64,000 bases of DNA from NCBI GenBank assembly GCA_038250905.1, contig JBBSBV010000021.1:13324-77323 (forward strand), read 5' to 3'. The position numbers were made by a program, and so were the translations under genes. This stretch comes from JAENVU01 sp038250905. Lineage in GTDB: Bacteria > Actinomycetota > Acidimicrobiia > IMCC26256 > JAENVU01. The notes under the pieces were generated by a model. That model was given only the letters and a program-made list of their open reading frames with translations, had not been told where the DNA came from and searched no databases. Shown piece by piece: positions 37,242 to 48,265 of the stretch. Numbering within the stretch: the stretch's first letter is position 1; every line of letters starts with the position of its first letter.

Positions 37242-38270
37242 GTGATGTCTTCCGCCCTCGCCGACCTCCTCGCCACTCGTGGGGTCCTGCTCGCCGACGG
37301 CGCGACCGGGACGAACTACTTCCAGATGGGGCTGACGTCGGGCGACGCGCCCGAACTCTGGAACGTCGACCATCCCGAACGGGTGCAGGAACTGCACCGC
37401 CGGTTCGTGGAGGCGGGCGCCGACATCATCCTCACCAACACCTTCGGGTGCAACCGGCACCGGCTCGCGCTCCACGGTGCCGAGTCACGGGTACGCGAAC
37501 TCGCCCAGCGCGCCGCGGAACTCGCGCGGGACGTGGCCGACGCGGCGGACCGGCCGGTGATCGTGGCCGGATCCGTCGGACCCACCGGGTCGCTGTTCGC
37601 GCCCCTCGGCGATCTGACCGAGGCCGACGCGATCGAGACGTTCACCGAGGAGATCGAGGGTCTGGTGGCCGGTGGGGTCGACGTCGCGTGGATCGAGACC
37701 ATGTCCGCGATCGAAGAAGTCCGCGCCGCGGCGACAGCCGCGATCGGGGTGGGCATTCCGTACGTTGCGACCTGCTCGTTCGATACCGCGGGCCGCACCA
37801 TGATGGGCCTCATGCCCGGCGAACTCACCGGGGTGTTCGCGGGCCTCGAGCCCGCGCCGATCGCAACCGGCGCGAACTGCGGCGTCGGCGCGTCGGACAT
37901 CCTGGTCTCGTTGCTCGCGATGACCGAGACCGATCACGACACCGCGTTCGTGTCCAAGGGCAACTGCGGTATCCCGGAGTTCCGCGGCGCCGAGATCCAC
38001 TACTCCGGCACTCCGGAGCTGATGGCGCGTTACGTACGCCTCGCGGTCGCGGCCGGAGCTCGCATCGTCGGTGGGTGTTGTGGGACCTCGCCGGACCACC
38101 TCGCTGCCATGCGCGAGGCACTCGACGCCGCGTTGGAGGACCGGGCGCTCGACGGTCCAGCCCCTCGCCCCACACTCGACTCGATCGTGGAGACCATCGG
38201 TCCGCTGGCGAACACCGCGCCACGACCCGACGCCGAACCGCGGGCGCGCCGCCGCACCCGGCGGGACTGA
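37242..38270 (+). CDS. Homocysteine S-methyltransferase (BHMT/MetH N-domain type)
   Basis: 342 residues (GTG at 37242; an ATG three bases later is equally possible). A TIM barrel that methylates homocysteine at a zinc thiolate. The opening is LLADGATGTNYFQMG, the first zinc Cys is in GANCGVGASD and the pair in VGGCCGTSPDH. The family takes methyl groups from betaine, S-methylmethionine or, in MetH, methylcobalamin. Given choline and betaine genes downstream and a stand-alone corrinoid protein at 48266, betaine or methylcobalamin are both plausible donors. purU follows after 5 nt, so they form one operon. Confidence 0.9.
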   Translation: MMSSALADLLATRGVLLADGATGTNYFQMGLTSGDAPELWNVDHPERVQELHRRFVEAGADIILTNTFGCNRHRLALHGAESRVRELAQRAAELARDVADAADRPVIVAGSVGPTGSLFAPLGDLTEADAIETFTEEIEGLVAGGVDVAWIETMSAIEEVRAAATAAIGVGIPYVATCSFDTAGRTMMGLMPGELTGVFAGLEPAPIATGANCGVGASDILVSLLAMTETDHDTAFVSKGNCGIPEFRGAEIHYSGTPELMARYVRLAVAAGARIVGGCCGTSPDHLAAMREALDAALEDRALDGPAPRPTLDSIVETIGPLANTAPRPDAEPRARRRTRRD

Positions 38271-38275
38271 GCACC

Positions 38276-39130
<855 letters not shown>

Positions 39131-39145
39131 GGAACCGCCGCGCCG

Positions 39146-39652
39146 TCAGCCCAACCGGTCGGGGCGATGCCGCCGGCCCTCGAGCGGGATCGGGGCAACG
39201 GCAGCTACCTCCGCGGAACGGCGCAACACCTTGTCGAGCAGTTCGACGAGCTGGGTCCGTTCGGCCGCGGTCAACGCCGACATCATGGATTTCTCGACCG
39301 CTCGAATACCGGGCAGGACGCGGTCGGCGACCGCGCGGCCTTCCGAGGTGATCTCGACCAGCACACTCCGGCGGTCCGCCGGGTTCGCCGTCCGTCGGAC
39401 CCAGCCGCGTCGTTCGAGGGCGTCGAGCGTGGCGGTCATGGTGGCCGAGGCGACCAACACCCGTTCAGCGATCTCCGACGGAGTCAGTGGTTTCTCGGCC
39501 CCATCGAGGACTGCGAGCGCGGTGAAGACCGGATGCTTGATGTCGGTCGACTCGCGGATGCAACGGTCGAGCTCGGCGAGCACTGCTTGTCCTGCCCGCA
39601 CGAGCGTTGCGTACGCCTCGGTACTCGGCGCGTCCGCGTCCGGATATTCCAT
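39146..39652 (-). CDS. MarR family transcriptional regulator
   Basis: 168 residues from the ATG at 39652; an earlier start is possible because no good ribosome site is visible. The winged helix-turn-helix is clear: LTPSEIAERVLVASATMTAT, LDALERRGWVRRTANPADRR (the MarR wing) and SVLVEITSEGRAVADRVLP. It lies 88 bp downstream of a small ABM-type gene on the same strand. An operator-like palindrome in that gene's promoter suggests autoregulation. The ligand is unknown. Confidence 0.88.
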   Translation of the reverse strand: MEYPDADAPSTEAYATLVRAGQAVLAELDRCIRESTDIKHPVFTALAVLDGAEKPLTPSEIAERVLVASATMTATLDALERRGWVRRTANPADRRSVLVEITSEGRAVADRVLPGIRAVEKSMMSALTAAERTQLVELLDKVLRRSAEVAAVAPIPLEGRRHRPDRLG

Positions 39653-39740
39653 GGCGAAGTCGGCGTCGACTCGGACCGCGACGCGAGCGGCGACGGCGGG
39701 ACGGATCGCTCCGTCCCGCCGGGTCTGGCCGCGAGACTGA

Positions 39741-40013
39741 TCAGGCGCCGACAAAGATCTCGATCCTCGGTGCGCCGGCCACGCCGGACCGCTCCATCGC
39801 GGCCTTGAGCGCGGGGTCCGACGCAAACGCCTCGGCCTGGCCGACACTCGGGAACTCGTGGATCGCCACGACGTCGTTGGCGTCGGTCGGGAGTTGCAGG
39901 ACGCGCTCGCCGGTGCAGCCGTGCTGGTCGCGCAGGGTGCCGACCTCGTTGTAGACAACCTTCCAGGCATCGAAGTCCTGAACCGGGTGACGGACGATCA
40001 GCGTGGCACTCAT
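39741..40013 (-). CDS. Small dimeric alpha/beta-barrel (ABM-like) protein
   Basis: 90 residues from the ATG at 40013. The beginning LIVRHPVQDFDAWKVVYNEV and ANDVVAIHEFPSVGQAEAFA are typical of the antibiotic-monooxygenase/YciI-like dimeric barrel fold. These are often controlled by MarR-type regulators that respond to reactive small molecules, and here the gene precedes a marR gene in the same direction. No substrate can be proposed. Confidence 0.8.
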   Translation of the reverse strand: MSATLIVRHPVQDFDAWKVVYNEVGTLRDQHGCTGERVLQLPTDANDVVAIHEFPSVGQAEAFASDPALKAAMERSGVAGAPRIEIFVGA

Positions 40014-40063
40014 GTGGTTCCCCCTGTTGTGATGACGGCGGGGAAGTCCCGCTCGATAGTGTC

Positions 40064-40093
40064 ACCGTACCGAATATCTTAGTTCGGAGTCAA
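40064..40093 (-). promoter_or_regulatory. Promoter with an operator-like palindrome filling the spacer (ABM-marR unit)
   Basis: On the minus strand TTGACT (40093-40088) and TACGGT (40069-40064) are 18 nt apart. The spacer itself (40070-40087) is an imperfect palindrome with arms CCGAA and TTCGG. ATATCTT occurs within it (40074-40080) and again at 40110-40116. A bound repressor would cover both boxes; the MarR protein encoded downstream is the obvious candidate. Confidence 0.6.
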
Positions 40094-40115
40094 GTATTTT
40101 CTCTCCGAGATATCT

Positions 40116-41572
<1,457 letters not shown>

Positions 41573-41573
<1 letters not shown>

Positions 41574-43234
41574 CACGCAACCCCGCTCCCGTGGCGGTAG
41601 AAGTCGACCGGCTCCGGCGGGAGGAACTCGATCCCGAGGATCGCGTCGGCCGCCTTCTCGGCCAGCATCATCACCGGCGCGTAGATGTTCCCGTTGGTCA
41701 CGTAGCGCATCGAACTGGCATCGACCACGCGTAGTCCGTCGACGCCGTGGACGCGGAACGTGTCGGGATGGATCACCGACGTGTCGTCGGCCCCGAGGCG
41801 CGCCGTGCAGGACGGGTGCAGTGCGGTCTCCGCGTCCTTCGCCACCCACTCGAGAATCTGCTCGTCGGACTCCACCTCGGGTCCGGGCGAGAGTTCGCCG
41901 CCGTCGAACGGGCCGAACGCCGGCTGGGCCAGGATGTTGCGCGCGGCGCGGATCGTCTCGACCCACTCGGTGCGATCGGTCTCGGTGGAGAGGTAGTTGA
42001 AGCGCAGTGCGGGCTTCACCCGCGGGTCGAGCGACGTGATCTTCACCGAGCCGCGGGAATCGGAGTACATCGGACCGACGTGCACCTGGTAGCCGTGCCC
42101 ACTGCCACCTTCGGGCACCGTGCCGTCGTACCGGATCGCGATCGGCAGAAAATGGAACATCACGTTCGGGTAGGCAACGGAGTCGTTGCTGCGCACGAAG
42201 CCGCCGGCCTCGAAGTGGTTGGTGGTACCGGGCCCACGCCGGGCGAGCCACTCCAGGCCGATGAGTGGCCGACGCCAGAGCTTGAGCATCGGGGCCATCG
42301 ACACCGGTTGCGTGCACGCGTGCTGGATGTAGACCTCGAGATGGTCCTGGAGGTTCTCCCCCACCGCCGGGAGGTCGTGCACCGGATCGACACCCAGCGC
42401 GCGGAGCTCGGTGGCGTTGCCCACCCCCGAGAGTTGCAACAGCTGCGGCGAGTTGAGGGACCCGCCACAGAGAATCACCTCCCCGCCGAAGATCCGTTCG
42501 GTCCGCCCGCCGCGCGTCGCGACCTCGACGCCGATGGCGCGCGTGCCGTCGAAGAGCACCCGAGTGGTCAGCGCCCGCGTGCGAACCTCGAGGTTGGCCC
42601 GGTCCATCACCGGGTGGAGATACGCGCGGGCGGCGCTCAACCGGCGGCCCCGCCGGATGTTGCGGTCGAAGCGCGCGAAGCCTTCCTGCTGGTAGCCGTT
42701 CACGTCCTCGGTGATCGGGTAGCCGGCCTCGGCCGCGGCGGCGAAGAACGCGCCGAACAACGGGTTCTCCGCCGGGCCCCGTTCGAGGACGAGCGGCCCG
42801 TGGTCGCCGCGGTACTCGTCACCGCCGGCGAGACAGTTCTCCATGCGCCTGAAGTACGGGAGGCAGTGCGCGTAGCTCCAGCGCTCCATCCCCGGGTCCG
42901 CGGCCCAGCGCTCGAAGTCGAGCGGGTTGCCGCGTTGGAAGATCATGCCGTTGATCGAACTCGAGCCGCCGAGCACCTTGCCGCGCGCGTGGTAGATCCG
43001 CCGCCCGTTCATATACGGCTCCGGCTCGGACTCGTACTTCCAGTCGTAGAAGCGCGACCCGATCGGGAACGACAGCGCTGCGGGCATGTGGATGAAGACG
43101 TCGAACTTGTAGTCCGGTCGCCCGGCTTCGAGGACCAGCACCCGGTTCGACGGATCGGCGCTCAGGCGGTTGGCGAGGACACATCCCGCGGACCCACCGC
43201 CCACGATGATGAAGTCGTACTGCGCGCCGGCCAC
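41573..43234 (-). CDS. betA: Choline dehydrogenase (GMC oxidoreductase)
   Basis: FAD-dependent oxidation of choline to betaine aldehyde. 553 residues from the GTG at 43234. The FAD Rossmann motif is FIIVGGGSAGCVLANRL. GMC signatures are HARGKVLGGSSSINGMI and GGSLNSPQLLQLSGVG. The catalytic His and Asn are in LHPSCTARLG and YVTNGNIYAPVMM. The length matches bacterial BetA. TACGAT sits exactly 6 nt before the GTG, so betA-betB may have their own leaderless promoter although the transporter genes lie just upstream on the same strand. Confidence 0.93.
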
Positions 43235-43240
43235 CGCCGG

Positions 43241-43246
43241 ATCGTA
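43241..43246 (-). promoter_or_regulatory. -10 box of a leaderless promoter (betAB)
   Basis: TACGAT (43246-43241), then 6 nt, then the GTG at 43234. Confidence 0.5.
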
Positions 43247-43266
43247 GAGGTTGCCTCGACGCGGAA

Positions 43267-43309
43267 CTTGCGTCAGTTCTCCACCCGTGCGGTGGAGAAC
43301 TGACGCAAG
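43267..43309 (-). terminator. Perfect 19-bp stem-loop after the betaine-binding protein gene
   Basis: CTTGCGTCAGTTCTCCACC (43267-43285) and its exact complement (43291-43309) flank a 5-nt loop, beginning 6 nt past the stop of the binding-protein gene and ending 20 nt before the betA -10 box. There is no U-run. It should separate the transporter transcript from betAB or set their ratio. Confidence 0.8.
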
Positions 43310-43315
43310 ATGGAG

Positions 43316-44302
43316 TTACTTGACCCAGGAGTCGACGGTCGCCTGGTTCGCGGCGACCCACTTCTTGGCCGCGGCTTCCATCGTCATGCCGTCCTGGTTC
43401 TTGTACGAGGTCACCGTGTTCTGGTCCTGCGCGGTCCACTTCATCCGCTGGAGGAACGCGAACACCGCCGGGTTCTTGGCCTTCAACTTGGCGCTGATGG
43501 CCTTCATCAGGTGGTCGGTCGGGTAGTCACACGCGTACTTCCCGTCCTTGCCGGTGTCCGCGGCCGAGGTCTCACACTGCTTCGTGATGTCGGGCAGCTT
43601 GACCGTGACCAGCTTGTACTTCGCCTGCGCCCACTGCGGCTCGTAGAAGTAGAAGAGCAGGGGGGTCTTGTCCTTGAACGCCTTGTCGATCGTCGTGATC
43701 AACGTGGCCTCGCTGCCACCGACGACGACCTGGAACGGCAGATTCAGGTTCTTGATGATGTCCTTGTCGTAGGACACGTAGCTCGGGTCGCCCAGGAGGA
43801 ACTGGCCCTTGTCACCGGTCTCCGCCGTCGCGAAGTATTTTGCGGCCGCTGGGGTCTTGAGGCCTTCCCACGTCTTGAACTCGGGATGGGCCTGCGCGAC
43901 GAAGTCGGGGATGTACCAGCCGATGTGGCCGTCGGGACCGATGAGGCCGCCGTTCACGACCGACTTCTTCTTCGTGATGTACGTGGCGATGTCGGACGCG
44001 TGCCCGGACGGCCAGACCTCGAGGTTGGCGTCGATCGAACCCGAGTCCAAACCGGCCCACACCGCGTTCTCGTCGATGTCCTTGAGCGCCACGGTCACGC
44101 CCTGATTCTCGAGCACCACCTTGGCGACGTTGGCGTTGGCGGCCGAGCCGTCCCACGGGTTGACCGCGATGGTCACGGCGCCGCCGTACTTGCCCGACGT
44201 ACTGCCGCCACTCGACTTACTGCCCCCGCTGCTCCCGCAGGCGGCGAAGACCACCGTGGCGATCGCAACTGCCGCGACCAACCCGCGCTTGGTGCGCATC
44301 AT
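43316..44302 (-). CDS. Glycine betaine/proline-betaine ABC transporter substrate-binding lipoprotein (OpuAC/ProX)
   Basis: 328 residues from the ATG at 44302 (a second ATG follows), with GGGGAG 6 nt upstream. The signal peptide ends in the lipobox VVFAACG, followed by a Gly/Ser linker. The mature OpuAC domain begins GAVTIAVNPWDGSAANANV. Trp and Tyr residues of the kind that cage quaternary ammonium groups are in EVWPSGHASDIATY, GWYIPDF and YFYEPQWAQAKY. The specific ligand (choline, betaine or related) cannot be read. It is the third gene of the leftward transporter set. Confidence 0.92.
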   Translation of the reverse strand: MMRTKRGLVAAVAIATVVFAACGSSGGSKSSGGSTSGKYGGAVTIAVNPWDGSAANANVAKVVLENQGVTVALKDIDENAVWAGLDSGSIDANLEVWPSGHASDIATYITKKKSVVNGGLIGPDGHIGWYIPDFVAQAHPEFKTWEGLKTPAAAKYFATAETGDKGQFLLGDPSYVSYDKDIIKNLNLPFQVVVGGSEATLITTIDKAFKDKTPLLFYFYEPQWAQAKYKLVTVKLPDITKQCETSAADTGKDGKYACDYPTDHLMKAISAKLKAKNPAVFAFLQRMKWTAQDQNTVTSYKNQDGMTMEAAAKKWVAANQATVDSWVK

Positions 44303-44354
44303 TCGTTCTCTCCCCTTGTCGGACGTCCGGTCGGACACTCGTTCGTCTCGGTCG

Positions 44355-46370
44355 TCACCCCGCTCGTGACGGTCGCTGCCGGCCCGTCCCACCCCACGCT
44401 TGGGTGATGCGGTCGAGCACGACAGCCAGCGCGACGATTGCGATTCCGGCCTCGATCCCGAGCCCCAGCTGATTCTTCGTGAGACCGTAGACCACGTCGA
44501 GACCGAGCGCCCCGCCTCCGATCAGACCCGCGATCACCACGACGGAGAACACCATCAGGATCGTCTGGTTCACGCCCAGGAGGATCGAGCGCCACGCTTG
44601 GGGCAATTGCACCTTGCGCAGGATCTGCATCCGGGTCGCGCCCATGGCTTGCGCAGCCTCGACCGTGGTCGGCGGGACGTCACGGATGCCGAGCGCGGTG
44701 AGCCGGATCCCGAGCGGCAACGCGTACACGAGTGACGCAACGATGCCCGGGAAGCGACCGGGATTGAACAGTGCGATGACCGGGACCAGGTACACGAACG
44801 CGGGGAGTACCTGCATCGCGTCGAGCACGGGCCGGATCACGGCGAGGAACCGCGCGTTGAGCCCCGCCACGATCCCGATGGGGATCGCGACGGCGACGGA
44901 CAGCACGACTGCGACGAGGACCTGAGTGAAGGTGTCCATCGTGTCGAACCAGATGCTGCCGCTGTCGGGTTGCGTGGTCTGGAGCCCGGCGATGACGAGC
45001 AGTGCGATCGCGCACGTGACCGCGACGCGTCGCCCGCCACTGGCCCACCCGATCGCGGTCAGCCCACCGGCAACGGCCCACCACGGGAGGTCGGTGAGGA
45101 AGTCGCGCATGGGCGTGAGGACGTCCGTGACGAAGAAATCGCTCACGGACGAGAGCCACCCGAAGTTCTCTTTGATCCAGTCGACTCCGTCGTTGACCGG
45201 GCCGGCGATCGACCAGTGCACCGACGTGGGGAACGACCCGACCGACGCGGCCTTGGCGACCACGATCACCGCCACGAGCAGGATCGCGCCGCCGACCAGT
45301 TCGGCGCGGAGGCGTTCGGGGGTGCGGGCCTTGCGGTATGCCCGAGCTGCGGTCGGCGCGCGACCGCGGGTCATGCGATCGAAGACGATCGCGATCACGA
45401 CGATGGCCAGGCCGGCCTGGAACCCGGCGCCGACGTCGACGTGTTGGAGCGCGATGAGCACGTCGTTGCCCAGCCCACCGGCGCCGACGAGTGCGGCGAT
45501 CACCACGACCCCGAGGGCGAGGTTCACGGTCTGGTTCACCGCGAGGAGTAATGCCGGACGGGCGAGCGGCAATTCGATCTTGCGCAGGGTCTGGCGCTTG
45601 TCGGCACCGAACGCGGTGCCGACCTCCACCGCGCTCGCCGGAACGCCCCGAATCCCGTGGGCGGTGAGCCGGATCGTCGCCGGCAGCGCGAAGACGACGG
45701 TGGCGATGATCGCGGGCGGATACCCGATGTCGAACAGGAGCACCATCGGCAGCAGGTAACAGAACGCCGGCAGCACCTGCATCGCGTCGAGGAACACCTT
45801 GGTCGCCCGCTCGAACCCGGGGCGGCGCGCACTCAGCACCCCGAGCGGGATCCCGAGCACGAACGCGATCAGGACCGACACCGTGATCATCGCGACGGTG
45901 ATCATCGCCGAGTCCCAGAGTTGGAGTACGCCGACGAGCACGGTGCCGGCCGCCGCCGTGACGGCTGCGGGCCACCCCGAGACACGCAGTGCGACGAGCG
46001 TCGCGATCGCGACCACGCCGGCCCACGTGAGGAAGTTCAGGACGTCGAGCGTCCACTGCACGAGATTGGTCAGGAAGTGGGCGAACGGCGTGAAGCCGTA
46101 GACGAAGGCCCAGTTCTCGGTGCGGTTGAGGATGAGCCATTCCTTGACGTGATCGACCCACTGCGAGATCCCGAAGTCCCACCAGCCCGCGGGCGGATCA
46201 CCCCACACGATCGCGAGCACCGCGGTGAACGCGACCAGCGCCCCGACAGCGATCGCGACGCGCTTCGGGTCGATGCGGCGCCGGTGGGCGGGGGGCGCGG
46301 TCTCGAGATCACCCGCCATCTCGCGTACTCGCGAGATGGTCAGACCCACGGCACCCCCGGTCGAGCTCAT
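44355..46370 (-). CDS. Betaine-type ABC transporter permease, internally duplicated (OpuAB/ProW x2)
   Basis: 671 residues, about twice a normal ProW permease. Two BPD_transp_1 units are recognisable: the first with FLDAMQVLPAFCYLLPMVLL and ELPLARPALLLAVNQTVNLA, the second with VLDAMQVLPAFVYLVPVIAL and QLPQAWRSILLGVNQTILMV. Each has the EAA loop for the ATPase. The two halves are alike in sequence, so the gene arose by duplication and fusion, giving a single-chain permease. Its start overlaps the stop of the ATPase gene by 4 bp. Confidence 0.93.
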   Translation of the reverse strand: MSSTGGAVGLTISRVREMAGDLETAPPAHRRRIDPKRVAIAVGALVAFTAVLAIVWGDPPAGWWDFGISQWVDHVKEWLILNRTENWAFVYGFTPFAHFLTNLVQWTLDVLNFLTWAGVVAIATLVALRVSGWPAAVTAAAGTVLVGVLQLWDSAMITVAMITVSVLIAFVLGIPLGVLSARRPGFERATKVFLDAMQVLPAFCYLLPMVLLFDIGYPPAIIATVVFALPATIRLTAHGIRGVPASAVEVGTAFGADKRQTLRKIELPLARPALLLAVNQTVNLALGVVVIAALVGAGGLGNDVLIALQHVDVGAGFQAGLAIVVIAIVFDRMTRGRAPTAARAYRKARTPERLRAELVGGAILLVAVIVVAKAASVGSFPTSVHWSIAGPVNDGVDWIKENFGWLSSVSDFFVTDVLTPMRDFLTDLPWWAVAGGLTAIGWASGGRRVAVTCAIALLVIAGLQTTQPDSGSIWFDTMDTFTQVLVAVVLSVAVAIPIGIVAGLNARFLAVIRPVLDAMQVLPAFVYLVPVIALFNPGRFPGIVASLVYALPLGIRLTALGIRDVPPTTVEAAQAMGATRMQILRKVQLPQAWRSILLGVNQTILMVFSVVVIAGLIGGGALGLDVVYGLTKNQLGLGIEAGIAIVALAVVLDRITQAWGGTGRQRPSRAG

Positions 46371-47401
46371 CCGACGAGCGGAACGTCCGACAGCGCGTCG
46401 AGCACACAGAGGCGATCGACCGAACCGCAGACCGATCCGTCGTCGTCGACGACCGCGATGGGGCCGTCGGTGGCGGCGACGACCGGCACGAGGTCACTGA
46501 CCTTGGTCGTGGCCGGCACGGACGCGGTCGCCTCGGGTACTGCCTCGTTCATGATCGAACGGGCGGTGAGCACATGGCCACGCGGAACGTCGCGGACGAA
46601 GTCGCGCACGTAGTCATCGGCCGGCGCCGCGACCACTTCCTCGGGACTCCCGACCTGCACGAACCGGCCGTCGCGCATGATCGCGATCCGGTCCCCGACC
46701 TTGAGCGCCTCCGCGAGATCGTGGGTGATGAACACGACCGTCTTCTTCAACTCGCGCTGCAGGCGGACGACCTCGTCCTGCATGTCGCGCCGGATGAGCG
46801 GGTCGAGCGCGGAGAACGGCTCGTCGAAGAGGAGGATCGCCGGGTCGTTGGCGAGCGCGCGGGCGAGTCCGACCCGCTGCTGCATCCCACCGGAGAGCTC
46901 GTCGGGATAGGACTCGCCCACGGAGCCGAGGCCGACGAGGTCGAGCATCTCGGTGGCGCGTTCGAGGCGCTGCGTCTTGCTCATGCCCTGGACCTCGAGG
47001 CCGAAGGCGATGTTGTCGAGCGCACGGCGGTGCGGCAGGAGCCCGAAGTTCTGGAACACCATCGACAGACGCGTCCGCCGTAGCTCCCGCAGTTCGGCGG
47101 CATCGAGGCCGAGGACGTCACGCCCGTCGATCATCACCGCGCCCGCAGTGGGTTCGATCAACCGGCTGAAGCAACGGATCAGGGTCGACTTCCCCGATCC
47201 CGAGAGCCCCATGACGACGAACACCCCACCCTCGGGCACGTCAAAGCTCACGTCGCGGACCGCGGCGACACAGCCAGTGCGCGCCTCCAGTTGGGCGCGG
47301 GGCAGATCGGCGTCGGCCGAGCCGACGACCCGTTCCGGCTTCGGTCCGAAGACCTTCCACACGCCCCGGCACGAGATCATCGGTGCTGGCTGGTCGCCCA
47401 T
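46367..47401 (-). CDS. Betaine-type ABC transporter ATP-binding protein (OpuAA/ProV)
   Basis: 344 residues from the ATG at 47401 (MGDQPAPMISCRGVWKVFGP). ABC ATPase with Walker A GLSGSGKST, Q loop FQNFGLLPHR, signature LSGGMQQRVGL, Walker B LLFDEPFSALDP and the H loop ITHDLAEA. The C-terminal 90 residues form a CBS-like regulatory region (SVPATTKVSDLVPVVAATDG), as in ProV/OpuAA, where it senses ionic strength. First gene of the transporter set, 34 nt past the stop of iclR on the same strand. Confidence 0.94.
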   Translation of the reverse strand: MGDQPAPMISCRGVWKVFGPKPERVVGSADADLPRAQLEARTGCVAAVRDVSFDVPEGGVFVVMGLSGSGKSTLIRCFSRLIEPTAGAVMIDGRDVLGLDAAELRELRRTRLSMVFQNFGLLPHRRALDNIAFGLEVQGMSKTQRLERATEMLDLVGLGSVGESYPDELSGGMQQRVGLARALANDPAILLFDEPFSALDPLIRRDMQDEVVRLQRELKKTVVFITHDLAEALKVGDRIAIMRDGRFVQVGSPEEVVAAPADDYVRDFVRDVPRGHVLTARSIMNEAVPEATASVPATTKVSDLVPVVAATDGPIAVVDDDGSVCGSVDRLCVLDALSDVPLVG

Positions 47402-47435
47402 CGACCGCACCCTAGGAGTTCCCGCGGTATCGGCG

Positions 47436-48176
47436 TCAATGTCGATTTCCCAGCCGACCGGCGGCGGCGAGGAGGGCGCGGACCACCTTCCGGTTCGAGG
47501 GTCGGAGGCGGTAGCTGGGGCCGTGCACGTGCAGCGCCGCGACGACCGCGCCATCGGCGTCGGTCACCGGCGCGGCGACCGAGCTGATCCCGGCGGCGAA
47601 CTCCTCCACGGTCCACGCGAACCCGTCGGCGCGCACGGTCGCGAGCCGGGCGCGCAGGGTCGCGGCCCGTGTGGTGGTGTGCTCGGTGAAGCGTTCGAGC
47701 CCGGGCGCGCAGTAGTCGCGCACCGCCGCGGACGAACGGGACGCGAGCAGCACCAACCCGCTCGACACCACGTGCAGGGGAAGCCGGTCCCCCGTCCAGT
47801 CCTGGAGGGTCACATCCTGACCGGACTCCACCTGGTCGAGGTACAGCACGTGACCAGCACCGTCGGCCACCGCGATGCCCGCGGTCTCGCCCACCTCGTC
47901 CACCAATGCCTCGAGATGGGGCCGCGCCCGTGCCACGAGTCCGGACGCCGGATCGAGCGATGCGGCGAGGTCGCGCAACGTGACCCCGATCCGGTACACC
48001 GGCCCGGGTTCGACCCGCTGCACGGCCCCGAGCGCCTCCAGCGTCCCCAGGAGCCGCGCGCACGTGCTGACCGGGAGCCGGGTCCGCCGCGCGACGTCGC
48101 TCACCCCGCCTGGCGCCACCGCGACCGCGCTCAGAATCGCGAACGCGCGGTCCACCGACTGCACCCCGCCGCTCAT
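47436..48176 (-). CDS. IclR family transcriptional regulator
   Basis: 246 residues. The winged helix-turn-helix at about 8-65 (VQSVDRAFAILSAVAVAPGG ... VARRTRLPVSTCARLLGTLE) is followed by an IclR effector domain (about 80-240, LVARARPHLEALVDEVGETA ... DGFAWTVEEFAAGISSVAAP). It is divergent from the corrinoid methyltransferase operon and precedes the betaine transporter genes on its own strand, so it is placed to control both. The palindrome at 48213-48249 is its probable operator. The effector may be betaine or a related amine; this is inference. Confidence 0.92.
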   Translation of the reverse strand: MSGGVQSVDRAFAILSAVAVAPGGVSDVARRTRLPVSTCARLLGTLEALGAVQRVEPGPVYRIGVTLRDLAASLDPASGLVARARPHLEALVDEVGETAGIAVADGAGHVLYLDQVESGQDVTLQDWTGDRLPLHVVSSGLVLLASRSSAAVRDYCAPGLERFTEHTTTRAATLRARLATVRADGFAWTVEEFAAGISSVAAPVTDADGAVVAALHVHGPSYRLRPSNRKVVRALLAAAGRLGNRH

Positions 48177-48208
48177 CGTCCACCGCCGGGATCCGACCGG
48201 TGGTGCGG

Positions 48209-48249
48209 TACGCTTTCCACGATGTGGAGGCTACCCGCATCGTGGAAAG
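48209..48249 (+). promoter_or_regulatory. -10 box and inverted-repeat operator upstream of the corrinoid methyltransferase operon
   Basis: TACGCT (48209-48214) is a likely -10 box. A perfect inverted repeat with arms CTTTCCACGATG (48213-48224) and CATCGTGGAAAG (48238-48249), spacer 13 nt, overlaps it and covers the expected start site. The left arm plus the next bases (TCCACGATGTGGA) is itself a smaller palindrome. The position predicts repression by the IclR protein encoded divergently. Confidence 0.7.
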
Positions 48250-48265
48250 ACGGGATCCTGACGCC

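Noticed and set aside
48177..48265. Cobalamin riboswitch upstream of the corrinoid protein gene
   Set aside because: Only 89 bp separate the divergent genes and they hold a palindromic operator; there is no room or sequence for a B12 riboswitch.
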